A DNA stretch of 64,000 nucleotides from Mesorhizobium waimense (GCF_003601975.1 NZ_QZWZ01000009.1:171734-235733); one strand, 5' to 3'. Positions 1 through 8,949 are shown, counted from the first letter of the stretch. The notes: generated from the sequence alone by a model not told the origin. Made by a program: numbers and translations.

Positions 1-392
1 TAGAGACCTTGCCTCGGCTTTCCGTTGAGGAGCGCGAGGGGATTTGCCTCGAAGAGCGACAGGCTCGCCACGTCGATGGAGTTTGCCAGGGCTGCGGCAA
101 GGGCGACGGTCCCGCCGAAGGAATGCCCGACCAGATGCACGGGTCCTCCGGCACGGCGTGCCGCCTGCTCGATGACGCGGAGCTCGTGCCGCATGCCGAA
201 ATCGTTGCGCGAGCGGGTCTCCGCGGTCGCGCCATAGCCGCAAAGGCTGGTGCCGATCATCCGGTAGTCAGGCGACAGCCATTTCTGCATCGGCCGCCAA
301 GCTGCGTATGTGCTGAAGGATCCCGGAATGAACAGCACGGTCGGTCCCGAGCCTTCTTCCGCATAGTCTATCGCATAGTCCCTGGACGGCAT
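1..392 (-). CDS. alpha/beta hydrolase, N-terminal part (runs off the left edge)
   Basis: The visible 130 residues form the N-terminal half of an alpha/beta hydrolase. A beta strand leads into an oxyanion-type FIPGSFS stretch near residue 22, and the nucleophile elbow GHSFGG lies near residue 95 with the putative catalytic serine. The acid and histidine would be outside the window. The ATG at 392 is preceded by a strong GGAGG site. The substrate cannot be told. The gene ends the minus-strand run that contains the decarboxylase and CysK-like genes, with a 23-bp gap, so it may share their transcript. Confidence 0.8.
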   Translation of the reverse strand, partial: MPSRDYAIDYAEEGSGPTVLFIPGSFSTYAAWRPMQKWLSPDYRMIGTSLCGYGATAETRSRNDFGMRHELRVIEQAARRAGGPVHLVGHSFGGTVALAAALANSIDVASLSLFEANPLALLNGKPRQGL

Positions 393-415
393 GCGTCCCT
401 CCTGTGCTACTCCGC

Positions 416-1888
416 TCACGCGGCAAGTTCTGCGCCGAGACGCAAGATTTCCGCGACCAGCAGGTCGAGATCCTTGTGCCGGGTGCGGTGATTGGCGATT
501 GCCACCCGCAGGCAATGCTGGTCATGCACGGTGGTGTCGGAAAGGGCCGCGATGCCTTCTTCCTGGAGACGCAGCATGATCTCGGTGTTGAACGCTTTCC
601 GGCGCTCGCTTGACAGTCCGTTGGCGCGGTGACGAAAGCAGACGATGTTGATGTTCACCGGCGCCATCAGTTCCAGCGCCGGCTCGGCCTCGATCAGGCT
701 GGCCAGATATTTGGTTTGAGCGATGTTCTGGTCGATCAGGCGGCCGAATTTTTCAATGCCGTGCTCCTTCAGCGCCATCCATACCTTGAGCGCGCGAAAG
801 CCGCGCGATGTCTGCAGCCCGTAATCGTGCAGCCATTTTCCAGACGCGAGGCCGCGCGAGGTCGATTCCAGATATTCCGGTATGACGGCAAAGGCGCCGC
901 GATGCGCCTCGGCATCGCGGACCAGCGCGCAGCCCGCCTCGAACGGCGCGTGCAGCCATTTGTGCGGGTCGAGCGCAAGCGAATGGGCTTGTTCGACGCC
1001 GGCAACGAGCGCTGCATTCTCCGGCGCGATCGCGATCAGCGCGCCGATGCAGCCGTCGACGTGGAACCAGAGATCCTCTTCCGCCGCCAGCCTCGCAAGC
1101 GCCTGCAAATCGTCGATCGCGCCGGTGTTGACGGTGCCGGCGTTGCCGATGACGCAGGCCGGCTTGAAGCCCGCCTTTCGGTCTTCCGCGATCGCCGCCC
1201 GCAAGGCGGCGACATCGATGCGCATTGCGGCATCGCTTGGGATGCGGCGAAGCGCCCGGTTGCCGAGGCCGAGCACCTCCATCGCCTTACGGTGGCAGAA
1301 GTGGGTCTGGTCCGAGCCATAGAAGCGCAAGGGCTGCGTGACGGCGCCGACGCCATGTTCGCGCACGTCGATGCCTGCCTTGGTGTTGCGCGCCACGGTG
1401 AGCCCGATGATGTTGGCCATCGAGCCGCCGCTGACCAGCGTGCCACTGGCCGAGGCGGGAAAGCCAACCATCTGCTTGCACCAGTCGACCACTTGGCTGT
1501 CCATCAGGCCGGCGGCATGGTTGCCGCCGCCCAGATTGGAACCCTGGACCGCCGCCAGGAAATCGCCGAGCGCGCCGGTGAAGTTGCTGGAGCCCATATA
1601 CCAGGACCAGAAGCGCGGATGGATGTTGCCCATCGGATAGGCCATGACGTTGTCGGCAACCTCGCCATAGATTTCGGCGAGTGGCGCCGGCGAGCGCGGC
1701 AGTGGCGAGGTGAAGAACGCCCTCACCTCGGCCGGCATCTCCCGCCACACTGGGCGGTCGCGAACGTCGCGCAGATAGCCGACGGCATCGTCGACGATCC
1801 GGTGCGACAGGGCCTGCATATCGGCCCAGTCCAGAGGATCGAGCGTTTCCTCCGTTGTCGCGCTCGAGGTTTGCGGCATCGCGTCCAT
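416..1888 (-). CDS. PLP-dependent group II decarboxylase
   Basis: A 490-residue pyridoxal-phosphate enzyme of the aromatic-L-amino-acid/glutamate decarboxylase group. The sequence shows SGGSMANI near residue 153, the HVDGC motif with the cofactor-binding Asp278, and DPHKW with the Schiff-base Lys310. The length is normal for the family. The chosen ATG at 1888 has a GGGGGA site upstream; the open frame continues further upstream but would overlap the CysK-like gene. The substrate is not evident. The CysK-like gene ends 26 bp upstream, so co-transcription is likely. A two-step route, making a beta-substituted alanine and then decarboxylating it, is an inference from position only. Confidence 0.85.
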   Translation of the reverse strand: MDAMPQTSSATTEETLDPLDWADMQALSHRIVDDAVGYLRDVRDRPVWREMPAEVRAFFTSPLPRSPAPLAEIYGEVADNVMAYPMGNIHPRFWSWYMGSSNFTGALGDFLAAVQGSNLGGGNHAAGLMDSQVVDWCKQMVGFPASASGTLVSGGSMANIIGLTVARNTKAGIDVREHGVGAVTQPLRFYGSDQTHFCHRKAMEVLGLGNRALRRIPSDAAMRIDVAALRAAIAEDRKAGFKPACVIGNAGTVNTGAIDDLQALARLAAEEDLWFHVDGCIGALIAIAPENAALVAGVEQAHSLALDPHKWLHAPFEAGCALVRDAEAHRGAFAVIPEYLESTSRGLASGKWLHDYGLQTSRGFRALKVWMALKEHGIEKFGRLIDQNIAQTKYLASLIEAEPALELMAPVNINIVCFRHRANGLSSERRKAFNTEIMLRLQEEGIAALSDTTVHDQHCLRVAIANHRTRHKDLDLLVAEILRLGAELAA

Positions 1889-1914
1889 TGTGGTGTCCCC
1901 CGCGATACGCGCTG

Positions 1915-3000
1915 TCAGGCGTCGAACTGACAGCCGGGCGTCGAACGCGAAAGCGCGATCTCCTCCGCGTCCATCTCGGCCTCGATGCCATCGAACAGCG
2001 GCGTCGTCATGTAGCGTTCCCCGGTGTCGGGCAGCATGCACAGGATCACCGATCCGGCCGGCGATGTCCCGGCGATCTGGCGTGCCACGGCAAAAGTGGC
2101 GCCACCGGAGATGCCGGTGAAGATCCCCTCCTGCTGCGCCAGCGCCTTGGCCCATTTGATGCCTTCGGGCCCGGCGATCGGCACCACCTCGTCATAGTGG
2201 CGTTTGTCGATCGCTTCCTGCAGGACCTTGGGGATGAAATCCGGGGTCCAGCCCTGGATCGGATGCGGCTCGAAGGCCGGGTGGCTGGCGGCCGGTGCGC
2301 CATTAGTACCACGCTCCTGCGGCTTGCCGCTGCCGACAAGCTGCGCATTGGCCGGCTCGGTGAGCACAATCCGGGTCTCCGGCCGCTCGCGGCGCAACAC
2401 GCGCGCCACGCCGGCAACGGTGCCGCCGGTGCCATAGCCAGTGACGAAGCAGTCGAGCCGCGAGCCAGCGAAATCATTTATGATCTCGCGCGCCGTGGTC
2501 GCTTCGTGAATGGCCGCATTCGCTTCGGTCTCGAACTGACGGGCCAGGAACCAGCCATTGGCTTCGGCGAGTTCCACCGCCTTCTTGTACATGCCGAAAC
2601 CCTTCTGGGCACGCGGCGTCAGCACCACCTTGGCGCCCAGCATGCGCATCAGCTTGCGGCGCTCGACGGAGAAACTGTCGGCCATCGTCACCACCAGCGG
2701 ATAGCCCTTCTGAGCGCAAACCATGGCAAGCCCGATTCCGGTATTGCCGCTGGTAGCCTCGACCACCGTCTGGCCCGGCTTCAGCGCGCCGCTGCGCTCG
2801 GCTTCCTCGATGATGTTGAGCGCCAGCCGGTCCTTCACGGAGGCACCGGGGTTGAAGAATTCGGCCTTCACATAGATCGTCGCATGGGCCGGGCCGAGAT
2901 TGTTGATACGGATCACCGGCGTGTCCCCTACCGTGTCGAGAATGCTGTCGAACAGGCGGCCGCGGCCGGCGGTGGTTCTGATTTTCAACTGATGCAACAT
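1915..3000 (-). CDS. cysteine synthase-like PLP enzyme (CysK/SbnA type)
   Basis: A 361-residue fold-type II PLP enzyme. NPGASVKDR contains the cofactor Lys56, TSGNTG at residues 83-88 is the substrate loop, and GYGTGGT at 188-194 is the phosphate-binding loop. Cysteine synthases form L-cysteine from O-acetylserine and sulfide; close relatives use other nucleophiles. This protein is about 40 residues longer than a typical CysK, with an N-terminal lead and a C-terminal tail rich in acidic residues. It is probably the first gene of an operon with the decarboxylase and hydrolase downstream. The pairing leaves open whether it is a housekeeping cysteine synthase or a specialised beta-replacement enzyme. 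Confidence 0.85.
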   Translation of the reverse strand: MLHQLKIRTTAGRGRLFDSILDTVGDTPVIRINNLGPAHATIYVKAEFFNPGASVKDRLALNIIEEAERSGALKPGQTVVEATSGNTGIGLAMVCAQKGYPLVVTMADSFSVERRKLMRMLGAKVVLTPRAQKGFGMYKKAVELAEANGWFLARQFETEANAAIHEATTAREIINDFAGSRLDCFVTGYGTGGTVAGVARVLRRERPETRIVLTEPANAQLVGSGKPQERGTNGAPAASHPAFEPHPIQGWTPDFIPKVLQEAIDKRHYDEVVPIAGPEGIKWAKALAQQEGIFTGISGGATFAVARQIAGTSPAGSVILCMLPDTGERYMTTPLFDGIEAEMDAEEIALSRSTPGCQFDA

Positions 3001-3036
3001 GTCTGGTCTCCCTTTGTGTCGTCACGAGCCGGTTAC

Positions 3037-3051
3037 AAACCGGCGGTTTGG
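3037..3051. promoter_or_regulatory. perfect palindrome between cysK-like gene and regulator
   Basis: CAAACCG-G-CGGTTTG is a perfect 7-bp inverted repeat in the 180-bp gap between the divergent CysK-like gene and the BTAD/TPR regulator. It lies 37 bp upstream of the CysK-like ATG, where an operator would be expected. No binding protein is known to me. Confidence 0.35.
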
Positions 3052-3180
3052 GCGGCGAGGTTTCGAGACTTTGCCGCGTTACAATTCCCGACTTGCCGGC
3101 AGTGCGGCAACCGCGACAGCCGGCGCTAGATTTCGCTGCCGGATGCACCTTGTCGCATTCGGTGATAGAACAGGGACCGA

Positions 3181-5241
3181 TTGGCCAGCGTGGTAGCAAC
3201 CGTGGAATTGCCCGTGGAATCCGTCCAAGAGACTCTGGATGGCGAGGTGGCCGGCCTTTCCGTGCGCCTGCTCGGGCCGCTGACGATTCTGCGCGGCGGT
3301 GTTCCGATCGCATTGCCGGCATCGCGCAAACTGCGTGCGCTGCTTGCCTATCTCACGCTCACGCCGCATGCCGTCGGGCGCAGTCGCCTGTGCGAGCTTC
3401 TGTGGGATGTGCCGAACGACCCGCGGGGCGAGCTTCGCTGGTGCCTCAGCAAGCTGCGCGGTGTTCTCGACAACCCTGATGTCAGCAGGGTCGAAACGCA
3501 GGGCGACACGGTCGGGCTGCGCCTGGACGGTGTGTCAGTCGATGCCGTCGAGATCGCCGCTGCCGCGGCGGCGGGAATAGGAACACTTGCTCCGGAACGG
3601 CTGCGGGCGCTGTCGGACCTGTTCGCCGGCGATTTCCTCGATGGGCTGGAGCTGGACCGCTGTCCGCATTTCGACAGCTGGCTGGTTGCGCAGCGCCGCC
3701 GGTTCACCTCGTGCCATATCGCCATCCTGGAGCATCTGGTCAGCACCTTGCCGGCGGGCTCCGACGGCGTCTCGCCCTATCTCGACAGATGGCTGGAACT
3801 CGCGCCCTTCGACGTCCGCGCGCATGTGGCGCTGCTGGAGAACCTGACCAGGCGGGGCCAGATCGGCCAGTGCGAGGAACACCTTGTTGTCGCCGCCCAG
3901 CTGTTTCACTCGGAAGAGCTGGAATTCGCACCCGTGCGCGAGGCATGGCGCGCGATCAAGGACCGGCAGTCGGATGCGGCGCCAGGTGCGCAGCCGGCGA
4001 TTGCCTTCGCGCCCCAGGTTCCGATCGCGCTTACCGAACCGGATGCCGCCGCATCGCGCCAGGCCTCGCTCGCGGTGATGCCGTTTGTCGAGCATGCCGG
4101 CACCGACGGCGTTCGCGGTGGGCTGGCCGACGGCATGACCCACGACATCATCACCCGCCTCGCCAAGCTCAGGGATTTCTTCGTCATCGCGCGTGGGTCG
4201 ATGTTCGCGCTGGCCGAGAAAAACATCGCGCCGGAGGATGCAGGGCGCCGGCTGAACGTCGATTACGTGGCCACCGGAACCGTCCGCAGCGTGGCGGGCC
4301 GCGTTATCGTCTCGGTCGAACTCATCGAGGTGCGCACCGCAAGGATTGTCTGGGCCGAGACCTTCGAGCGCAAGCCGGACGACATCTTCATCGTGCTCGA
4401 CGATATCGGCAACAGCATCGTCTCCTCGATCGCGGCCGAGATAGCCACGGTCGAACGCAACCGCGCCATGCTGAAGGCACCCAACTCGCTCAATGCCTGG
4501 GAAGCCTACCACCGAGGCCTCTGGCACATGTACCGCTTCACCCGCACGGAGAACGAACTGGCCCAGCAGTTCTTCGGCATGGCCTTGAAGCAGGACCCGA
4601 CCTTCGCCCGCGCCTATGCCGGCCTCTCCTTCACCCATTGGCAGAACGCCTTCCAGCGCTGGGGCGATCGCGACCAGGAAACCGCGCTTGCCTTCGAAAG
4701 CGCCGGCCAAAGCCTGCTGGTCGACGACCACAACCCTGCCGCCCACTGGGCCATGGGCCGCGCGCTGTGGCTGCGCGGCGAAAAAGACGGGTCTTTGCTC
4801 GAACTGGAAAGGGCCGTCGACCTCAGCCCGAACTTCGCGCTAGGCCACTACGCGCTGTCCTTCGTGCAATCCCAGTCGGGCGATCCGAAGGCGGCGATAG
4901 GCGCATCCGACCATTCGCGGCACCTCAGCCCGTTCGATCCGCTGCTGTTCGGCATGCTGGGGTCACGGGCCATGGCACTTGCCCGGCTCGGCCAGTTCGA
5001 CGAGGCGGCCGAATGGGCGCTGAAAGCGGCCGCACGGCCCAACGCCCACACCATCATCCTGTCGATCGCAGCGCACTGCCTGGCGCTGGCGGGCCGGCAG
5101 GATGAGGCACGAAACTTCGCTGCCGCCATCCGCAAGACGCTGCCGGATTACCGCGCCGACGATTTCATCGCCACCTTCCGCTTCGATTCCGAGGGGGAGG
5201 CCCTGTTTCGGAATGGCGCCAGGCTCATCGGCTTGAATTGA
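3181..5241 (+). CDS. BTAD-type transcriptional regulator with TolB-like and TPR domains
   Basis: A 686-residue multidomain regulator. Residues about 25-110 look like an OmpR/SARP-type winged helix (LLGPLTILRGG, then RGELRWCLSKLR). Residues 120-245 resemble the bacterial transcriptional activator domain. Residues 300-435 match the TolB-like N-terminal segment often seen in proteins mislabelled adenylate cyclase (LAVMPF, GLADGMTHDIITRL), and residues 440-680 form several TPR repeats. No cyclase catalytic domain is present. The start is uncertain: TTG 3181 is used here, but in-frame GTG codons at 3190 and 3202 are possible. It is transcribed away from the CysK-like operon, which it may control. 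The ligand is unknown. Confidence 0.8.
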   Translation: MASVVATVELPVESVQETLDGEVAGLSVRLLGPLTILRGGVPIALPASRKLRALLAYLTLTPHAVGRSRLCELLWDVPNDPRGELRWCLSKLRGVLDNPDVSRVETQGDTVGLRLDGVSVDAVEIAAAAAAGIGTLAPERLRALSDLFAGDFLDGLELDRCPHFDSWLVAQRRRFTSCHIAILEHLVSTLPAGSDGVSPYLDRWLELAPFDVRAHVALLENLTRRGQIGQCEEHLVVAAQLFHSEELEFAPVREAWRAIKDRQSDAAPGAQPAIAFAPQVPIALTEPDAAASRQASLAVMPFVEHAGTDGVRGGLADGMTHDIITRLAKLRDFFVIARGSMFALAEKNIAPEDAGRRLNVDYVATGTVRSVAGRVIVSVELIEVRTARIVWAETFERKPDDIFIVLDDIGNSIVSSIAAEIATVERNRAMLKAPNSLNAWEAYHRGLWHMYRFTRTENELAQQFFGMALKQDPTFARAYAGLSFTHWQNAFQRWGDRDQETALAFESAGQSLLVDDHNPAAHWAMGRALWLRGEKDGSLLELERAVDLSPNFALGHYALSFVQSQSGDPKAAIGASDHSRHLSPFDPLLFGMLGSRAMALARLGQFDEAAEWALKAAARPNAHTIILSIAAHCLALAGRQDEARNFAAAIRKTLPDYRADDFIATFRFDSEGEALFRNGARLIGLN

Positions 5242-5278
5242 ACTTCCAGGGCTGATGAGCGGCTGGCTCCGCCTAAGT

Positions 5279-5337
5279 ATTTGTTTTTACGCAATTCCGG
5301 ACGGAAAACCGCTACGCACTTTCCTGGAATTGCTCTA
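5279..5337. repeat. rhizobial palindromic intergenic repeat (RIME-like)
   Basis: An imperfect palindrome: GCAATTCC (5291-5298) pairs with GGAATTGC (5326-5333), and an inner GGAAA/TTTCC pair lies at 5303-5307 and 5320-5324. From memory, nearly identical intergenic repeats are scattered through Rhizobium, Agrobacterium and Mesorhizobium genomes. It sits between the converging regulator and persulfide dioxygenase genes and could act as a shared transcript end. I see only one copy in the window. Confidence 0.5.
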
Positions 5338-6372
5338 ATGGACGAGCGGTCCGTCCGCCTTCTTCCAGGCGTCGATGCCACCGTGGATGTGGCGGGCGCT
5401 GGCGATCCCAGCGTCCTGGGCGGCCTGAACCGCCATCGCCGAGCGTTCGCCAAAGGCGCAGTAGAACAAAAGCCGCTTGCCGGTCGACCTGGCGAGTTCG
5501 TGCAGCATGCCGCCGGCGGCAATGTTTTCCTGCAGGCGGGGATAGGGCAGATGGATGGCGCCGGGGATGACGCCATGCCGTTCACGCTCGGCATTCTCGC
5601 GCAGATCGATCAGCGCCACGTCGGACCTGCCGACCAGCGCAAGTGCGGCCTCGGCGGTGACCGACCAGCCCCGCCCGGCAATATCGTCCTGATGCAGTCC
5701 GACCTTCATGTTGGCCGGCACGGCGACGTCCATCATCTTCGGATTGGAGAGCTTGAGATTGTTCATGATCTCGACGTATTCATCCGCTGACTTCACCTGC
5801 AGGCGCGGATTGAACGCCTTCTCCTCGCCGATGGTCGAGACGGTCTCGCCCTTGTAGTCATGCGCCGGATAGATCAGCGTCTCGTCGGGCAGCTTGAGCA
5901 GGCGGCCGAAGATCGATTCATATTGCTGGCGCGGATCGCCATTCTGGAAGTCGGTGCGGCCGGTGCCGCGGATGAGCAGCGTATCGCCGGTGAACACCCG
6001 GTCCGGCAGGATGAAGCTGTAGGAATCGTCTGTGTGGCCAGGCGTGTAGATCACGTCGAGCGCCAGCCCCTCTATGGCGAGCTTGTCGCCATCGGCAAGC
6101 CGCATCGACACCACGTCGGCCTTGGTCTGCTCGCCCATCACGGTGACGCAATGCGTCTTGTCGCGCAGCGCGCCGAGGCCGGTGATGTGGTCGGCATGCA
6201 GATGCGTGTCCACTGCCTTGACCAGCCTGAGGTCGAGTTCGTTGACGAGCTGAAGGTAGCGGTCGACCTTCTCCAGCACCGGATCGATGATCAGCGCCTC
6301 GCCGCCCTTGCGGCTGGCGAGCAGGTAGGAGTAGGTCCCCGAAACGGAATCGAAGAGCTGTCGGAAGATCAT
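5335..6372 (-). CDS. persulfide dioxygenase-rhodanese fusion
   Basis: A 345-residue fusion. The N-terminal half is an ETHE1-like metallo-beta-lactamase fold with THLHADH at 56-62, His113 in TPGHT, Asp130 in FTGDT and His171 in YPAHDY as metal ligands. The C-terminal rhodanese domain has Cys305 in the loop CAFGERS. Proteins of this type (Blh-like) oxidise glutathione persulfide and shuttle sulfane sulfur during hydrogen sulfide detoxification. The start at 6372 (MIFRQLFD) fits the family; the open frame extends 15 codons further. In rhizobia such genes often sit with a BigR repressor, but none is next to this one; the ArsR-type gene at 54.0 kb is far away. Confidence 0.88.
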   Translation of the reverse strand: MIFRQLFDSVSGTYSYLLASRKGGEALIIDPVLEKVDRYLQLVNELDLRLVKAVDTHLHADHITGLGALRDKTHCVTVMGEQTKADVVSMRLADGDKLAIEGLALDVIYTPGHTDDSYSFILPDRVFTGDTLLIRGTGRTDFQNGDPRQQYESIFGRLLKLPDETLIYPAHDYKGETVSTIGEEKAFNPRLQVKSADEYVEIMNNLKLSNPKMMDVAVPANMKVGLHQDDIAGRGWSVTAEAALALVGRSDVALIDLRENAERERHGVIPGAIHLPYPRLQENIAAGGMLHELARSTGKRLLFYCAFGERSAMAVQAAQDAGIASARHIHGGIDAWKKADGPLVH

Positions 6373-6556
6373 TCTGCCAATGCCCCGCTGTTGCATTCGC
6401 CCGCTTCGCGGGTGCAACGATCCGCGCAGCAGCCAGATGATGCCAATGTAGGGTTTCGGTGCCCTTCGGCCAAGCGGATACTGGTCACGGCATCGCGGGG
6501 CTGAACGGCTTCAGGACCGGCGCGAATGCCGGGATTTGATGCTGTTCTGCCTGCTT

Positions 6557-6847
6557 TCAACGGATGACGGCGATCTTCCATGCGACCAGGGCAATTATCG
6601 CTGCCGCGCAAAAGAGGGTCGCCCAACCATGCCGCCCCATTGCATGCAGAACAAGAACAGCCAGCCCTGCGACAACTGCCGCAAGCGCTCCTTCGATATA
6701 GAAGACCTGATCCCCGTTCAGCTGCGCTCCAGTCGCCCCGCCGATCCTGAAGAATTCCAGGATCGACCGCATCGCAATCACGAGCAGGACGCCGACCGCC
6801 GCTTGCGCGGCCCGCGGTTTGGACAACCAATTCCAAATCCGCTTCAG
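6557..6847 (-). CDS. small membrane protein after choV, non-standard start
   Basis: About 96 residues with three hydrophobic helices (VGVLLVIAMRSILEFF, ALAAVVAGLAVLVLHAM, ATLFCAAAIIALVAW) and a basic N-terminus. It begins 11 bp after the choV stop in the same direction, so it is probably the tail gene of the choline operon. There is no ATG or GTG before the first helix. A CTG at 6847, seven bases after an AGGA motif, or a TTG at 6826 must serve as start. I do not recognise a family. It might be an accessory membrane subunit, but nothing in the sequence says so. Confidence 0.5.
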   Translation of the reverse strand: MKRIWNWLSKPRAAQAAVGVLLVIAMRSILEFFRIGGATGAQLNGDQVFYIEGALAAVVAGLAVLVLHAMGRHGWATLFCAAAIIALVAWKIAVIR

Positions 6848-6858
6848 GACCGTTTCCT

Positions 6859-8040
6859 CTACCTCCGCAGCACGGCGCTCAGCACGTCCCTGACACCGAT
6901 GGCGCCGACAAAGCGCGACTGGTCGTCGAACAACGCCACCGGCGCCGTCTGCGAACGGTGCATGGCCATCATCACCGTCTTCAGCGAGGTGCCTGGGGCT
7001 GCCCAGAACACCTGAGCGGTCTCCTCCGGCTGGGCTTCGATGTCGGTGCAGGACACCCACACCGCCGGCTTGCCGTCGCGCTCGGCCGCCGCCACCAACC
7101 CGTGCTCGTCGATCTTGAACCGCGTCGTCTTGCGCCGGTCGAGCCAGACCCAGCCGTCCGTGCTCTCCTCGAGGTCGCGGCGGTCGCGCATAACGTTCCA
7201 GGCAGTCAGCACCGACAAAGGATTCACATTGGCGATGAAGTCGCGGACATAGTCGTTGGCGGGGCGCAGCACGATGTCCTCCGGCGCGCCGGTCTGCACG
7301 ATGCGTCCGCCTTCCATGATGGTGATGTGGGTGCCGATCTTCAGCGCCTCTTCCAGATCGTGGCTGACGAAGATTATGGTCTTCTTCAACTCGGCTTGGA
7401 GCTGCAGCAACTCGTCCTGCAGCTTGGTCCGGATCAGCGGATCGAGCGCCGAAAACGGCTCGTCCATCAACAGGATCGGCGCCTCGGTGGCAAAGGCGCG
7501 CGCCAGGCCGACGCGCTGCTGCATGCCGCCCGAGAGCTCGTGGGCGTATTTCTTCGACCACGGGTCGAGATTGACCAGCTTGAGCTGGCGCTGCACGCGC
7601 TCCTTGCGCTCGGCTTCCGGCACGCCGGCGAGCTCGAGGCCGAGGCCGACATTCTCCTCCACCGTGCGCCACGGCAGCAGGCCGAACTGCTGGAACACCA
7701 TCGCCACCTGTTTCTGCCGCAGCCTTCTCAACGTCACCTCATCGCAGGTAACGACGTCGACCGTGCCGTCGCCGTCCTTGACCAGAACCTGGCCGCGCGA
7801 AACGACGTTCAGCCGGTTGACGGCCCTGAGCAGCGTCGACTTGCCTGAACCGGACAGACCCATGAGGACCGAAATCTCACCCTCATGCACGGTCAGGCTG
7901 GCGCCGGCGCAGCCCAGCACATTGCCGGTCTTTTCAAGGATTTCGGCGCGGGTGGCGCCGCCGTCGATGAGCGCCAGCGAACCGGCCTGGTCGGCGCCAA
8001 AGACGATATCGACGTTCTTGAAATCAACGGCGACGGTCAT
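6859..8040 (-). CDS. choV: choline ABC transporter, ATP-binding subunit
   Basis: A 393-residue ATPase of the osmolyte/choline (ProV-like) class. The Walker A motif GLSGSGKST is at 61-69, the signature LSGGMQQR starts at 169, and Walker B LLMDEP is around 190-195. After residue 280 a regulatory tail ends in a CBS-like half motif (FVGAIGVRDVLSAVL). The start overlaps the choW stop by 4 bp, which indicates translational coupling. With ChoW and ChoX it would form a high-affinity choline importer feeding glycine betaine synthesis and catabolism. The gene order X-W-V matches the Sinorhizobium cho operon. Confidence 0.92.
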   Translation of the reverse strand: MTVAVDFKNVDIVFGADQAGSLALIDGGATRAEILEKTGNVLGCAGASLTVHEGEISVLMGLSGSGKSTLLRAVNRLNVVSRGQVLVKDGDGTVDVVTCDEVTLRRLRQKQVAMVFQQFGLLPWRTVEENVGLGLELAGVPEAERKERVQRQLKLVNLDPWSKKYAHELSGGMQQRVGLARAFATEAPILLMDEPFSALDPLIRTKLQDELLQLQAELKKTIIFVSHDLEEALKIGTHITIMEGGRIVQTGAPEDIVLRPANDYVRDFIANVNPLSVLTAWNVMRDRRDLEESTDGWVWLDRRKTTRFKIDEHGLVAAAERDGKPAVWVSCTDIEAQPEETAQVFWAAPGTSLKTVMMAMHRSQTAPVALFDDQSRFVGAIGVRDVLSAVLRR

Positions 8041-8891
8041 TTCTTGCCTCCAACGCCAATACGGGTCATTCGGTCGAGCACGATGGCGAGCACGACGATT
8101 GCGAGACCGGCTTCAAGCCCCAAGTCGATCCTGCGCGAGCCGAGCGCCCGGTTGATCTCGGTGCCGAGGCCGCCGGCCCCGATGAGGGCCGCGAACACCA
8201 CCATCGACAGCGACAACATGATCGATTGTGTCAGGCCGGCCATGATGGTGGGCAGAGCCGAGGGCAGCTCGACCTTCCATAGGAGTTGTCTTTTGGTGGC
8301 GCCGAACGCCTCGCCGGCCTCGACGATCGACTTCGGTACCGAAGTGACGCCGAGATGGGTGAGACGAACCGAAGTCGGGATGACGAAGATGATGGTAACG
8401 ATGAGGCCGGGCGCGTTGCCAAGGCCGAACAGGGTCAGCACCGGGATCAGGTAGACGAAGGTCGGCAGCGTCTGCATCAGATCCAGCACGGGCAGCATGA
8501 TGCGGTAGACTTTCGGCTTGTGCGCGGCCCAGATGCCGAGCGGCACGCCTATGGCCATCGAGGCGGCGGCGGCGGCAACCACCAGCACCAGCGTCTCCAC
8601 CGTCTGCTTCCATAGGTTCTGGTTGAGGATGAAGAGCAGCCCGAGGAAGACGGCGACGGCCAGGCCCTTGGAGCGCTGCAGGAAATAGGCGAGCAGGGCG
8701 ATCAGCGCGATGAGAAGAACGGGCGGCAACAGCAGAAGTCCGTCGACTATCCCGTCGAGCAGGAAATTGAGGCTGTTGGAAAAAGTCCTGAAGACGGTAT
8801 CGAAATTGTCTGTAAGAAAGCCGAAGAATGCCTTCCCCCACGGACCTATGGGGATCTTGTAGGCGACCAGGAATTTCGAAATCGGATCCAT
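8037..8891 (-). CDS. choW: choline ABC transporter, permease subunit
   Basis: A 284-residue inner-membrane permease of the ProW type. About six hydrophobic segments are visible, together with the cytoplasmic coupling loop region (EAGEAFGATKRQLLWKVELPSALP) that contacts the ATPase. It is followed by choV with a 4-bp overlap. It is separated from choX by a 119-bp gap that holds a strong hairpin. Loss of this gene should abolish high-affinity choline uptake if the annotation is right. Confidence 0.92.
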   Translation of the reverse strand: MDPISKFLVAYKIPIGPWGKAFFGFLTDNFDTVFRTFSNSLNFLLDGIVDGLLLLPPVLLIALIALLAYFLQRSKGLAVAVFLGLLFILNQNLWKQTVETLVLVVAAAAASMAIGVPLGIWAAHKPKVYRIMLPVLDLMQTLPTFVYLIPVLTLFGLGNAPGLIVTIIFVIPTSVRLTHLGVTSVPKSIVEAGEAFGATKRQLLWKVELPSALPTIMAGLTQSIMLSLSMVVFAALIGAGGLGTEINRALGSRRIDLGLEAGLAIVVLAIVLDRMTRIGVGGKK

Positions 8892-8949
8892 CTTGCCCCT
8901 CTATGGCTGCGCCATCCTTGCCGGACGGTCATCTTGTCACAGGATATGA

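Noticed and set aside
629..1930. 433-codon plus-strand open frame opposite the decarboxylase
   Set aside because: It is antisense to a gene with clear PLP motifs; its Arg/Asp/His-rich composition is typical of GC-rich shadow frames.
3181..5241. Adenylate cyclase label for the large regulator
   Set aside because: No class III cyclase domain is present; only the TolB-like and TPR parts resemble proteins so labelled.
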